This document shows positions 19,156 to 26,571 of a stretch of DNA of 34,977 nt, in pieces. Positions within the stretch are counted from its first letter, which is position 1; each line of letters begins with the position of its first letter. The translations under genes were made by a program, and so were the position numbers. Under the pieces are notes generated by a model. That model was not told where the DNA came from, did no database searches, and saw only the letters and a program-made list of their open reading frames with translations. Source of the stretch: a virus; IMG/VR virus record IMGVR_UViG_3300046780_000064, positions 1 to 34,977 of that record; one strand, 5' to 3'.

Positions 19156-20463
19156 ATGGCTACCGACCCGACCACCGGCCAAACCATCCTGACCCCGCGC
19201 TTCGACCAGCAGTATGCGGGCTTTCTGGACCCCACGCAGTTCGGGCAGATTGCTGCGGGACAGTCGCAGGCGGGATTGCTGAGCCAACTCGGTCAGCAGA
19301 TGCTGCAGGCGGGATACGTGCCGAACTCGGGACGTGGCGGTGCAATCGCGCAGATGATCCAGGCGCTGGCCGGCGGAATGATGCTGAAGAAGGCGCAGGA
19401 CCAGATTGCTGGTCTTTCGAGCCAGCAGGCAGAGGCTATGAACAAGGCTTATACCGCCAAACACGCGCAGGAACAGGCGGATTTGCAGGCTGCCGCTGAT
19501 CGATCAATCTACCAAAAGGGTGGAGAGAAAAAGGCAGAACTGGCAGCGGCAAGTTCACCCGAACAAACCGCAGCTGACGCGGCAAGGCTTGCTACGATGT
19601 CTGGGCCTGAAGCGGCTGCCGCTGGAGCAAAAGCAGCAGCAGAAGCCGCAGCTAAGTTGCCAGGAGAGAAGGAATTGGAACAGATGCGTACTGCGTCCGC
19701 TGCCAATGTGGCAAGTATTGGCGCAAGTGCAACCAAGGGCCGTGGATATCTTGTACCAGATGGTTCCGGCAATACGCATCTGATTATGCCCGCTCCCGGC
19801 GGTGGAGTTGTGGATGCTTATCAAACGACAACTCCCGGCGGTGGAAAACTGACTCCTGATGCAATCGCTTTGAATGAAGCCGATACGAAGACACTAGGAT
19901 CATTCGCAAAACGCCGCGCAGCATCACAGCAACTTGCGACAAATCTGACTTCATTCGTTGCCGCTTATACGGGGGCCGATCCGAAGGATTTGCAGGGGCT
20001 TTCTGCGGATGAATTAGCAAAACGAGTTGAGGCAGTACCGAAATCGCAAGCCATTGGACTGATCAATCCAATAGGCAACAGAGGGCTTGATACGATAGCC
20101 GGTGACATGGCTATCAATGCGGCTGGAACCAAGCAGGAAGCACCAACCGAAGAGGTTCTAAAGTCAGAAAAGCAACTGACTGTCAGTCGTTATAAGACTC
20201 CGCAAGAAAATGCTGACATCATTCGGAATCATGCGCGTGACATTGCTGAGATCAATAGCCTGATGGACCAGACAACGAAGCGCATTCAGGGACGCTCGAC
20301 GCCGGGACAGGGCCGTATTCCCGGAGCGCAGCCGGGACCAGTCAATCCTGCGCCGCTGGCAACTCCAGCAGGCGCTCAAGTAACAGCAGGAGGCACACCG
20401 CCCACGAAGGTCATCAATGGTGAAACTTTCGTCAACGTCAACGGACAATGGTTCCACCAATGA
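19156..20463 (+). CDS. Virion or ejection protein, 435 aa, helical
   Basis: Starts MATDPTTGQTILTPRFDQQY at ATG 19156. After a short N-terminal module the middle is a long Ala/Gln/Glu helix (for example AQEQADLQAAADRS, then PEAAAAGAKAAAEAAAKL). A mixed region follows (GRGYLVPDGSGNTHLIM) and a conserved-looking helical segment, SEKQLTVSRYKTPQENADII. The C-terminus (VINGETFVNVNGQWFHQ) is a short beta hairpin. The overall shape resembles internal or ejection proteins of podoviruses. The overlap with the next gene is ATGA. Confidence 0.65.
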   Translation: MATDPTTGQTILTPRFDQQYAGFLDPTQFGQIAAGQSQAGLLSQLGQQMLQAGYVPNSGRGGAIAQMIQALAGGMMLKKAQDQIAGLSSQQAEAMNKAYTAKHAQEQADLQAAADRSIYQKGGEKKAELAAASSPEQTAADAARLATMSGPEAAAAGAKAAAEAAAKLPGEKELEQMRTASAANVASIGASATKGRGYLVPDGSGNTHLIMPAPGGGVVDAYQTTTPGGGKLTPDAIALNEADTKTLGSFAKRRAASQQLATNLTSFVAAYTGADPKDLQGLSADELAKRVEAVPKSQAIGLINPIGNRGLDTIAGDMAINAAGTKQEAPTEEVLKSEKQLTVSRYKTPQENADIIRNHARDIAEINSLMDQTTKRIQGRSTPGQGRIPGAQPGPVNPAPLATPAGAQVTAGGTPPTKVINGETFVNVNGQWFHQ

Positions 20464-22646
20464 CCCCTGTCACAGACCCTGCTTTGCTAGCGCAGTTGAA
20501 TGGCGGATTGAAACCCGTCACCGATCCTGCATTGCTTGCTGCGCTCAATGGTGGTGGGCAGACTGACAGTTATAGCCCTGCTGAACCGACTTTCATGGGC
20601 AATTTACCGGCGGCTATCGGGCAGGGCATGACGGATGCGGCATTGGGTGTGCAGCAATTAGCGGCTAATGTGCCTATGTCTGCTCTGATCCCCGGATTCT
20701 CTGGTTCAGTCGATCCCGGCATGGCGGCAGAACTTAGCAAAGCCGCAAAGGAAAAAGCGAAGTTAGATGCGCCATTACTCGCGGCACCGGGCGGCACGAC
20801 GGGCAGCGCGTTGGGCAATATAGCAATGCTGGCCCCAGCCGGTGGCATTGAAGGCATCGGAACTGGTGTTGCACGTGCCGCAACATCCGGAGGTTTGCAG
20901 GGTCTTCTTGCTGGCCTGAGTCAACCTGTGACTGCTGACGATTACGCCGCTGAGAAGGCTAAGCAGGCAGGCACTGGCGCTGCCTTTGGCGGAGGCGTTG
21001 GCGGCGTCTTGAATATGCTAGGCAAGGGCGCGCAGGCATTGATGCCGCAGAATCTTGCCGGGTCCGTTATGAATTTCCTTGGCCGTGATAGCGGCTCAGC
21101 CGCTCATGCCGCAGAAGGCGAGGCACTGGCGCAGCGCACAGGCATAGACTTGCGGCCATCCGAAGTTACCGGCCAGCCACAGCAGGCGATGGCTGAGAAT
21201 CTTGCGCGCCAGTCCATCACAAGCCGCAATCTGGCCTTTCAGTCTGATCAGAAAGTTTCACAGCAATGGCTGGATCATATCAATCGGACACTCGACGGAA
21301 TTTCCTCGCAACCGGGCGATATGGCTACCGTGGGGCAGCGCGTCCAAGGCGCAGTCAAGAATGCCGTGGACGACCTGACAAAACGGCGAGACTTGCTCGC
21401 TAACCAGGAATACGGAGATATCCGAACGATCACGAAAGGTGCGGCAACCATCGAGCCGCAGAACACGAATCAACTCCTACAACAGATTGTTTCCGATTAT
21501 GGGAACGTGGGAACGCCATCGGCGGATGCTCTGGCGAACTTCGCTAAGAAGAATCTTGCCAATGTCGCGCCTATGGCAAAACTGACGCCTGCAGAGCAAG
21601 GCTTTCTGGATATGTTGCAGAAGGTCAATCCCGCGCAACAGCAGGCGATGCTGCAAAAGGTTGCCGCTGCTGATCCGCAACTAGCCGCGAACGTCCAGCA
21701 GGCAATGGGTGGCGTAGCGAACGCCACGGCTCCAGCGCAGGGCAATCTGGACAAATTGATGCAACTGCGCCAGTTCGCATCGAAGGTTGCCAGCGGACAG
21801 GCTAAGATCAGCGGCGATAACATAGACCGCCGGATTGGTGCGCAGATGCTGGAAAGCATCGGCTCAGACCTCGACGCGGCAAGCCAAAGCCTGCCGGGTG
21901 ACGTGGGCGCAATGCTCAAGCAGGCGAACAGTCATTTTGCCGAAGCATCAGGCAAGATCGAAGGCATTCAGAACAGCGCGCTAGGCAAACTCGTCGGGCC
22001 GGAATTTGTCGATGCGATCAATGGTGGCACATTCAACCAGATTCCCGGTGCGACAGTTGTTCAGAAAATCGCCTCGATGCAGCCCGAACAACTCGCCATG
22101 ACGAAGGGCATCTTGCAGAACGCCGACCCGGACGTATGGCAGTCCGTCAAACGCGCTTATTTCGAGGATGCGGTCCAGAAAGCGCAGCAAATGCCGCCAT
22201 CTCTTGGGGCCAGAACGGTTGCTGCTAATCCCGGAAAATTCCTCAACGAAATCGGCAATACGCCGGAAGATTCAGCACGGCTGGCTGCGATGCTTGACCC
22301 CGCCGAACATGCGCAGATTTCTGACGCGATGGATGCGGCACGGCGTCTGGCGGGAAGAATCGGCTACAACACGTCAGGGACAGCGCCTTGGTCGCAGGCT
22401 ATGGCGCTGCTGTCAACGCTGCCTCGGGCTATTGCTGGTGATCCTACGGCAGTCCCGCAAGCGGCGGCGCAGGTAATCATTCCCCGCTCGATTGCCAACA
22501 TCATGCTTAATTCCGATGGCCGTGCCGCAGTCCAGCAACTGTCCCGGCTCCCGCCCGGTTCCGCGAAGTTCCGTGAGATTGCGGCCAAACTCGCCGCCAT
22601 ATCGCAGGCACAGGACGTGAATCCACCAGCTCAGGGTAGCCAATAA
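20460..22646 (+). CDS. Large internal virion or ejection protein, 728 aa
   Basis: A 728-residue protein from ATG 20460 (ATGA). It opens with a 16-residue tandem repeat, PVTDPALLA-x-LNGG at residues 3-16 and 19-32. This is followed by hydrophobic Ala/Gly-rich segments with possible membrane-active helices (GIEGIGTGVARAATSGGLQG, then TGAAFGGGVGGVLNMLGKG). The rest is helical and Gln-rich (AQQQAMLQKVAAADPQLAAN). The size, Ala/Gly-rich hydrophobic front and helical body fit DNA-ejection proteins that form a conduit through the envelope. No lysozyme or transglycosylase motif was found. Confidence 0.65.
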   Translation: MTPVTDPALLAQLNGGLKPVTDPALLAALNGGGQTDSYSPAEPTFMGNLPAAIGQGMTDAALGVQQLAANVPMSALIPGFSGSVDPGMAAELSKAAKEKAKLDAPLLAAPGGTTGSALGNIAMLAPAGGIEGIGTGVARAATSGGLQGLLAGLSQPVTADDYAAEKAKQAGTGAAFGGGVGGVLNMLGKGAQALMPQNLAGSVMNFLGRDSGSAAHAAEGEALAQRTGIDLRPSEVTGQPQQAMAENLARQSITSRNLAFQSDQKVSQQWLDHINRTLDGISSQPGDMATVGQRVQGAVKNAVDDLTKRRDLLANQEYGDIRTITKGAATIEPQNTNQLLQQIVSDYGNVGTPSADALANFAKKNLANVAPMAKLTPAEQGFLDMLQKVNPAQQQAMLQKVAAADPQLAANVQQAMGGVANATAPAQGNLDKLMQLRQFASKVASGQAKISGDNIDRRIGAQMLESIGSDLDAASQSLPGDVGAMLKQANSHFAEASGKIEGIQNSALGKLVGPEFVDAINGGTFNQIPGATVVQKIASMQPEQLAMTKGILQNADPDVWQSVKRAYFEDAVQKAQQMPPSLGARTVAANPGKFLNEIGNTPEDSARLAAMLDPAEHAQISDAMDAARRLAGRIGYNTSGTAPWSQAMALLSTLPRAIAGDPTAVPQAAAQVIIPRSIANIMLNSDGRAAVQQLSRLPPGSAKFREIAAKLAAISQAQDVNPPAQGSQ

Positions 22647-22760
22647 TGCTATGACAAACAGGATAGGCACAATGGCAATCCAAGCCCCACGAACGGCGCA
22701 CACCCCGGCAACTAATCCGCCGTATAGCAGCGTGCGGTCAAGGACGTAACGTGCCCACAT
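22413..22760 (-). CDS. Possible antisense membrane-protein gene
   Basis: The 104-base gap between two plus genes (22647-22750) is covered on the minus strand by an ATG at 22760 with GGAAGG in front (short spacing). The first 50 residues form an ordinary membrane protein: WARYVLDRTLLYGGLVAGVC, then AWIAIVPILFVIALLATLSWW. The frame then continues without a stop for about 230 bases antisense to the 20460 gene, where the translation looks like a shadow. So either a small membrane gene has lost its stop, or the frame is accidental. Confidence 0.25.
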   Translation of the reverse strand: MWARYVLDRTLLYGGLVAGVCAVRGAWIAIVPILFVIALLATLSWWIHVLCLRYGGEFGRNLTELRGTGREPGQLLDCGTAIGIKHDVGNRAGNDYLRRRLRDCRRITSNSPRQR

Positions 22761-23116
22761 ACACCTTCCAATGCCCGACATGCGAGGTCCGCACCGAACG
22801 ATTCTTGCGCGTATCGGAACTCGATACAAGCATCCCCGAATGCTGCGGTGCAGCGATGCAATTCGTGCTCCAGCCCGTTTATGGGCATGTGAAGATGGAA
22901 TGCCACTACCAGTGCCCTGTCACCAAGCAGGGTGTGACGACGTGGAAGCAGCGAAAGGAACTGTTCGCCAAGCACAACCTGAGCGATGCCGCCAGCGACA
23001 TGACGGCGGAACAGGTGATTTCGAAGGCACAAAAGGCCAAGGCAGACAGCGAGGCATTAGCCCGCCAGATGCCCCATTTCAACGATTTACCCCCACTGGA
23101 GACGACCCGTGTCTGA
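22751..23116 (+). CDS. FmdB-like zinc-ribbon phage protein
   Basis: A 121-residue protein from GTG 22751 beginning MPTYTFQCPTCEVRTERFLR, with a second pair in ECCGAAMQF about 20 residues later. This is the zinc-ribbon head of the FmdB type (M-P-x-Y-x-x-x-C-x-x-C). Similar small proteins commonly precede the scaffold in phages and may help assembly. The C-terminus is helical and Lys/Ala-rich (AEQVISKAQKAKADSEALAR). No DNA-binding domain is visible. The stop overlaps the GTG of the scaffold gene. Confidence 0.65.
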   Translation: MPTYTFQCPTCEVRTERFLRVSELDTSIPECCGAAMQFVLQPVYGHVKMECHYQCPVTKQGVTTWKQRKELFAKHNLSDAASDMTAEQVISKAQKAKADSEALARQMPHFNDLPPLETTRV

Positions 23117-24173
23117 TTCCCTCGGTGAAGCCATCACTTCTGCCAGCGCAGAACTGACAGCAAAGCCCGAAAAAGCAACTCCTGCGCCAGCAACTGAGCG
23201 CGCATCCGCTGAAAAGACTGAACCAAGGGCCGAAACCGCGCCCGCAGCGGAGGATGACTGGCCGGAACGTCCGAAATGGGTGGATCAGTGGAAGAAGTCC
23301 CCACGGGAGAAGATGCGCGCCCTTGCCAAGCTGGAAGGCGCTGGCGACCTCCTGCCGGACGTTTTCAAGGAAATTGAGGATCGTTACGATTACAGCGGCA
23401 AGCAGCAAGCGGCTCTGGACCAACTCCAGAAACGCTGGACGCCCTACGCCCAAGTGCTGGAGCCTCTGGAACAACGCTTCAACCTGCAGGGGATCAATCC
23501 CCAGACAGGCTTGCAACAGATGGTCGCGGTAAGCGATTATCTGCGCAGTGACCCGGATCAGGCCTTGATGTGGCTGGCGCAGAATTTCAGCCCCCGCGAC
23601 GCCAAGGCGCTGATCCAGAACTTCGCGCAACAGTTCGGCGTAGACCTGAACGGCATTGTACAGAGCCAAGATTGGGTTGACCCGACGATTGATCGAAGGA
23701 TTAAACCACTGGAGGAACAGAACCGGCAGTTGATGGGTTATATCCAGTGGGAGCAACAGCAAAAGCAGCAAACGATACAGAGACATCTTGCAGGCGAAAT
23801 CCAGGCATTCGTTACCGCAGTAGACGAGTCAGGCAATCCGAAGCATCCGCACTATGCACAGCTTGAACCGATAATGACCAATATCGTCGCCAGCGGGGGA
23901 GCACTCCTGCCCGACGGTTCCCGGACATTTGAATTGGCGAAGTTATACGAGGTGGCGCAGTACCTGCACCCGGATGTTCGGGCGCAAGCCATCAAGAGCC
24001 AAGCGGCCCAAGCTGATCATCAGGCGGCGCAGGAAGCCTCTCGCCATACGGCGGCAGCGCAAGAAGCCATGAAAGCCAGTCGCAATGTCACCGGCAGCAA
24101 GACAGCCGGGTCACAAAAGCGCGCAGAAAGCATCGATGAAGCCATCGCTGCCGCTGCGAAATCACTGAGCTAA
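23109..24173 (+). CDS. Capsid scaffolding protein
   Basis: A 354-residue protein from GTG 23109, directly in front of the major capsid gene, as scaffold genes are. It has an acidic, Pro/Ala/Glu/Thr-rich disordered N-terminus (ATERASAEKTEPRAETAPAA). A helical Gln-rich middle follows (QQAALDQLQKRWTPYAQVLE, then QWEQQQKQQTIQRHLAGEIQ). The basic C-terminal helix (SQKRAESIDEAIAAAAKSL) fits the coat-binding helix of P22-type scaffolds. The identification rests on position and layout. Confidence 0.75.
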   Translation: MSDSLGEAITSASAELTAKPEKATPAPATERASAEKTEPRAETAPAAEDDWPERPKWVDQWKKSPREKMRALAKLEGAGDLLPDVFKEIEDRYDYSGKQQAALDQLQKRWTPYAQVLEPLEQRFNLQGINPQTGLQQMVAVSDYLRSDPDQALMWLAQNFSPRDAKALIQNFAQQFGVDLNGIVQSQDWVDPTIDRRIKPLEEQNRQLMGYIQWEQQQKQQTIQRHLAGEIQAFVTAVDESGNPKHPHYAQLEPIMTNIVASGGALLPDGSRTFELAKLYEVAQYLHPDVRAQAIKSQAAQADHQAAQEASRHTAAAQEAMKASRNVTGSKTAGSQKRAESIDEAIAAAAKSLS

Positions 24174-24189
24174 ATCATGGAGACATCTC

Positions 24190-25152
24190 ATGGCAGTACC
24201 CAATCTAGGCGACCTCGTCGTCTCGACCGCACGCCGCTGGATCGACAACCTTGCGGATAACGTCACGAACAACAATGCTCTTTTGATGCGCCTGAAGTCC
24301 AAGGGGCAGATCAAGAAGGGCAACGGTGGTCGTTCCATCGTGGAACCGCTCATCTACGGTTCCAACTCGTCCATTCAGTTTTATCAGGACTACGACGTAT
24401 TCACTCCACCCACGACCTCGCAGGCCGTGCTGGATGGCGCGGAGTTCCTGTGGAAGCAGCTGGGCGGCTTCATCTCGTGGACCGGCAAGGAAGAGCGGAT
24501 GAACACGGGCGAGTATGAGCGATTCGACATCGTGAAAACTCGTCTGAAGCAGATGCAGGCGAACCTCAACAACACGCTGTCCACGTCGCTCTTCTCGGAC
24601 GGCACGGCTGGCGCCGGCAAGGAACTGACGGGCCTGAAAGCCGCCATTCCCGACGACCCGACGGTTTCCGGCACGTATGGCGGTATCGACCAGGTTGCCA
24701 ACTCGTTCTGGCGCTCGAAGACCTCCGGCACGCTGGCGGCGGTCACGTCCACGAACGTGCAGGGCTTCCTGAACACGCAGTACATCGCCACCATCCGTCC
24801 GCCCGACCGTCCTGACCTGTTCGTCATGGACAGCGTCTGGTTCTCGGCGTACTGGGGTTCGTTGCAGGCCATCCAGCGCATCACTAATGATACGTTGGGT
24901 GAAGCGGGCTTCATGAACCTGAAGTACATGGACGCCGACTGCGTGTATGACCCGGCCACGCAGACCAAGCGTATGTACATGCTCGATACCGACTCGCTGT
25001 TCCTGCGGACGTCCTCGGACCGTTCGCTGGGCTTCGACGTCGGTGAACAGCGCACGATCCAGAACGCCGATTACAAGGTCGTTCCCATCTTCTTCATGGG
25101 CAACATCACCTGTAATCGTCGGGCATCCAATGCCATCTTGATTTCCGCGTAA
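24190..25152 (+). CDS. Major capsid protein
   Basis: A 320-residue protein from ATG 24190, with GGAGAC upstream. It has the typical coat-gene setting: after the scaffold, before a strong terminator, strongly biased synonymous codons. Segments include LVVSTARRWIDNLADNVTNN at the N-terminus, a charged E-rich turn (WTGKEERMNTGEYERFD), and AVTSTNVQGFLNTQYIATIR. The C-terminus ends in hydrophobic strands (DYKVVPIFFMGNITCNRRAS). I take it as an HK97-fold coat protein of the P22-like or phage-like family without a cleaved delta domain. The exact family is not resolved. Confidence 0.85.
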   Translation: MAVPNLGDLVVSTARRWIDNLADNVTNNNALLMRLKSKGQIKKGNGGRSIVEPLIYGSNSSIQFYQDYDVFTPPTTSQAVLDGAEFLWKQLGGFISWTGKEERMNTGEYERFDIVKTRLKQMQANLNNTLSTSLFSDGTAGAGKELTGLKAAIPDDPTVSGTYGGIDQVANSFWRSKTSGTLAAVTSTNVQGFLNTQYIATIRPPDRPDLFVMDSVWFSAYWGSLQAIQRITNDTLGEAGFMNLKYMDADCVYDPATQTKRMYMLDTDSLFLRTSSDRSLGFDVGEQRTIQNADYKVVPIFFMGNITCNRRASNAILISA

Positions 25153-25160
25153 GCTCTTAT

Positions 25161-25186
25161 GGGGCGGGGAAACTCGCCCCTTTTTT
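25161..25186 (+). terminator. Strong intrinsic terminator after the capsid gene
   Basis: GGGGCGGG (25161-25168), GAAA tetraloop (25169-25172), CTCGCCCC (25173-25180): an 8-base-pair stem with one G-T pair, followed by TTTTTT (25181-25186). It begins eight bases after the capsid stop. The ribosome site of the next gene (GGAGG) follows it directly. It probably lowers downstream tail-gene expression relative to the capsid. Confidence 0.88.
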
Positions 25187-25192
25187 GGAGGA

Positions 25193-25717
25193 ATGATGGA
25201 AGACACACTCAACCTGCCACGACTGAACGACTACCAGGAGCCGGAATACGAGCAATTGGCGAGGGAGCAATTCTTCGGCAAGCCAGCCCCGGTTTCCGCC
25301 CGTTTCTACATCGGCGCGGTGAAGGATGGGGAGGCTTCAAGAGAGGCAGGCGTGCCTGTCTACAAAGACACGCCGATGGTTCTGGTCAACGTGGTGGGTG
25401 AACGGGACTGCATGACCTCCATCGTGGACGATGCCCGGAAAGCACAGTTTCCCCGGGAATGGGCGTACTTTTCCAAGGCTGTTTTACAGCCACGGCCAAT
25501 CCCGTTGGAAGCGCTCCCGAAGATGACCCCCGCAGTCAAGGCGGCTTTCCACGAGCTGGATATCAAGAGTGTTCAGGCGCTTGCGCTGGCGGATTTGCCG
25601 GGATATCTGGCGCAGTGGAAGCCGTGGGCGTTGAAGGTTCTGAACATCCACGAATACGCCGACAAGCCCAAGCCGAAGGTGACGCTGGACGAACTGAGGG
25701 CAAGCCATGCTGTATGA
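25193..25717 (+). CDS. Conserved-type protein after the capsid, 174 aa
   Basis: ATG 25193 follows GGAGG directly after the terminator. Residues MMEDTLNLPRLNDYQEPEYE, then APVSARFYIGAVKDGEA and GVPVYKDTPMVLVNVVG, form the front. The C-terminus has a Pro/Lys linker (EYADKPKPKVTLDEL). Proteins of this kind are usually uncharacterised head-completion genes found between capsid and gp4-like adaptor. There is no enzyme motif. The last 11 bases overlap the next gene. Confidence 0.65.
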   Translation: MMEDTLNLPRLNDYQEPEYEQLAREQFFGKPAPVSARFYIGAVKDGEASREAGVPVYKDTPMVLVNVVGERDCMTSIVDDARKAQFPREWAYFSKAVLQPRPIPLEALPKMTPAVKAAFHELDIKSVQALALADLPGYLAQWKPWALKVLNIHEYADKPKPKVTLDELRASHAV

Positions 25718-25907
25718 AGAATCCAAACCCATGTCCACCGAGCGCGTACAAATCGACGGCGTTTGGTACGACAAGATTACGATTGACCGTGTCACAGTGA
25801 GATATGAAAAGGTTCCCGAGCAGCCCCCCGTAAAGGCCGACCACGCAACTCCACGCAGAGGCCGACCGCCGAAGGTGACCCATGACGACGCTGGCGCAGA
25901 ATCTTAA
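25707..25907 (+). CDS. Small protein with AT-hook-like motif, 66 aa
   Basis: ATG 25707 lies inside the end of the previous gene. It has a short beta front (TERVQIDGVWYDKITIDRVT) and an R-R-G-R-P-P-K stretch (HATPRRGRPPKVTHDD), which is an AT-hook core (RGRP flanked by basic residues). That motif can bind AT-rich DNA, though it is common by chance in short basic proteins. The gene overlaps its successor by 26 bases. Confidence 0.55.
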   Translation: MLYEESKPMSTERVQIDGVWYDKITIDRVTVRYEKVPEQPPVKADHATPRRGRPPKVTHDDAGAES

Positions 25908-26571
25908 CGCAGTCATGCAGGAGTGCGGGTTCCAAGCCCCGGACTCCTACATCGGCAACCCGGACCAGAACGCCGCGCAAATTGTTGCGTTGGCGCAAGT
26001 GGCCAATCTGGAGATTCAGGAACTTGGACTGCAACTCCTGCATAACACTTGGGCGCTGACGCTTACGAGCGCCACGACGTATGACTTGCCAACTGACTTC
26101 GTGGGATTTGTCCCGAATACCATGTACCAGCACGGCCGGTGGGACCAAGTTGATTTACCGACAACGCCGGATGTCTGGGCCATGCTGACCTCCATCGTCG
26201 GGATTGCTTCACTTCCCGTCAGGGCGAGAATCTACGGCAATGTCCTGCACATCATCAACCCTACATCCGGGGCTGTGATAAACGCGGAATATTTATCCAA
26301 TGGAACCATCCTGCCAGCGTCTGGATTTCCGCCCTATCAAAGCGCCTTCCTGACCGATAACGACAATTGGCGTCTGGATGACCGGCTGTTCCAGTTGGAA
26401 GTAAAATGGCGTTTTAAGCAGGAAAAGGGCCTGCCGGACTGGCAGGTAGCATTACAAGATGCGGCGAATCGCAGGAACACCGTCCGTGCGAGGGAAACCG
26501 GTAACTCGTCCATCGTGCCGAACCGTGAGACAGTCACGGGCCAGCCCTACGCGAACCTCTGGGTTGCCTGA
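25882..26571 (+). CDS. Head-tail adaptor, P22 gp4-like
   Basis: A 229-residue protein at the gp4 position (after coat, before the large tail protein). The N-terminal about 40 residues form a helix (AQIVALAQVANLEIQELGLQ), then LLHNTWALTLTSATTYDLP, a helical middle, and a C-terminal segment (EVKWRFKQEKGLPDWQVALQ, then DAANRRNTVR) typical of gp4-type adaptors that bind the portal. P22 gp4 is 166 residues, so this one is longer. The next gene overlaps by one base (TGATG). The portal-ring role is inferred from family and position. Confidence 0.62.
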   Translation: MTTLAQNLNAVMQECGFQAPDSYIGNPDQNAAQIVALAQVANLEIQELGLQLLHNTWALTLTSATTYDLPTDFVGFVPNTMYQHGRWDQVDLPTTPDVWAMLTSIVGIASLPVRARIYGNVLHIINPTSGAVINAEYLSNGTILPASGFPPYQSAFLTDNDNWRLDDRLFQLEVKWRFKQEKGLPDWQVALQDAANRRNTVRARETGNSSIVPNRETVTGQPYANLWVA

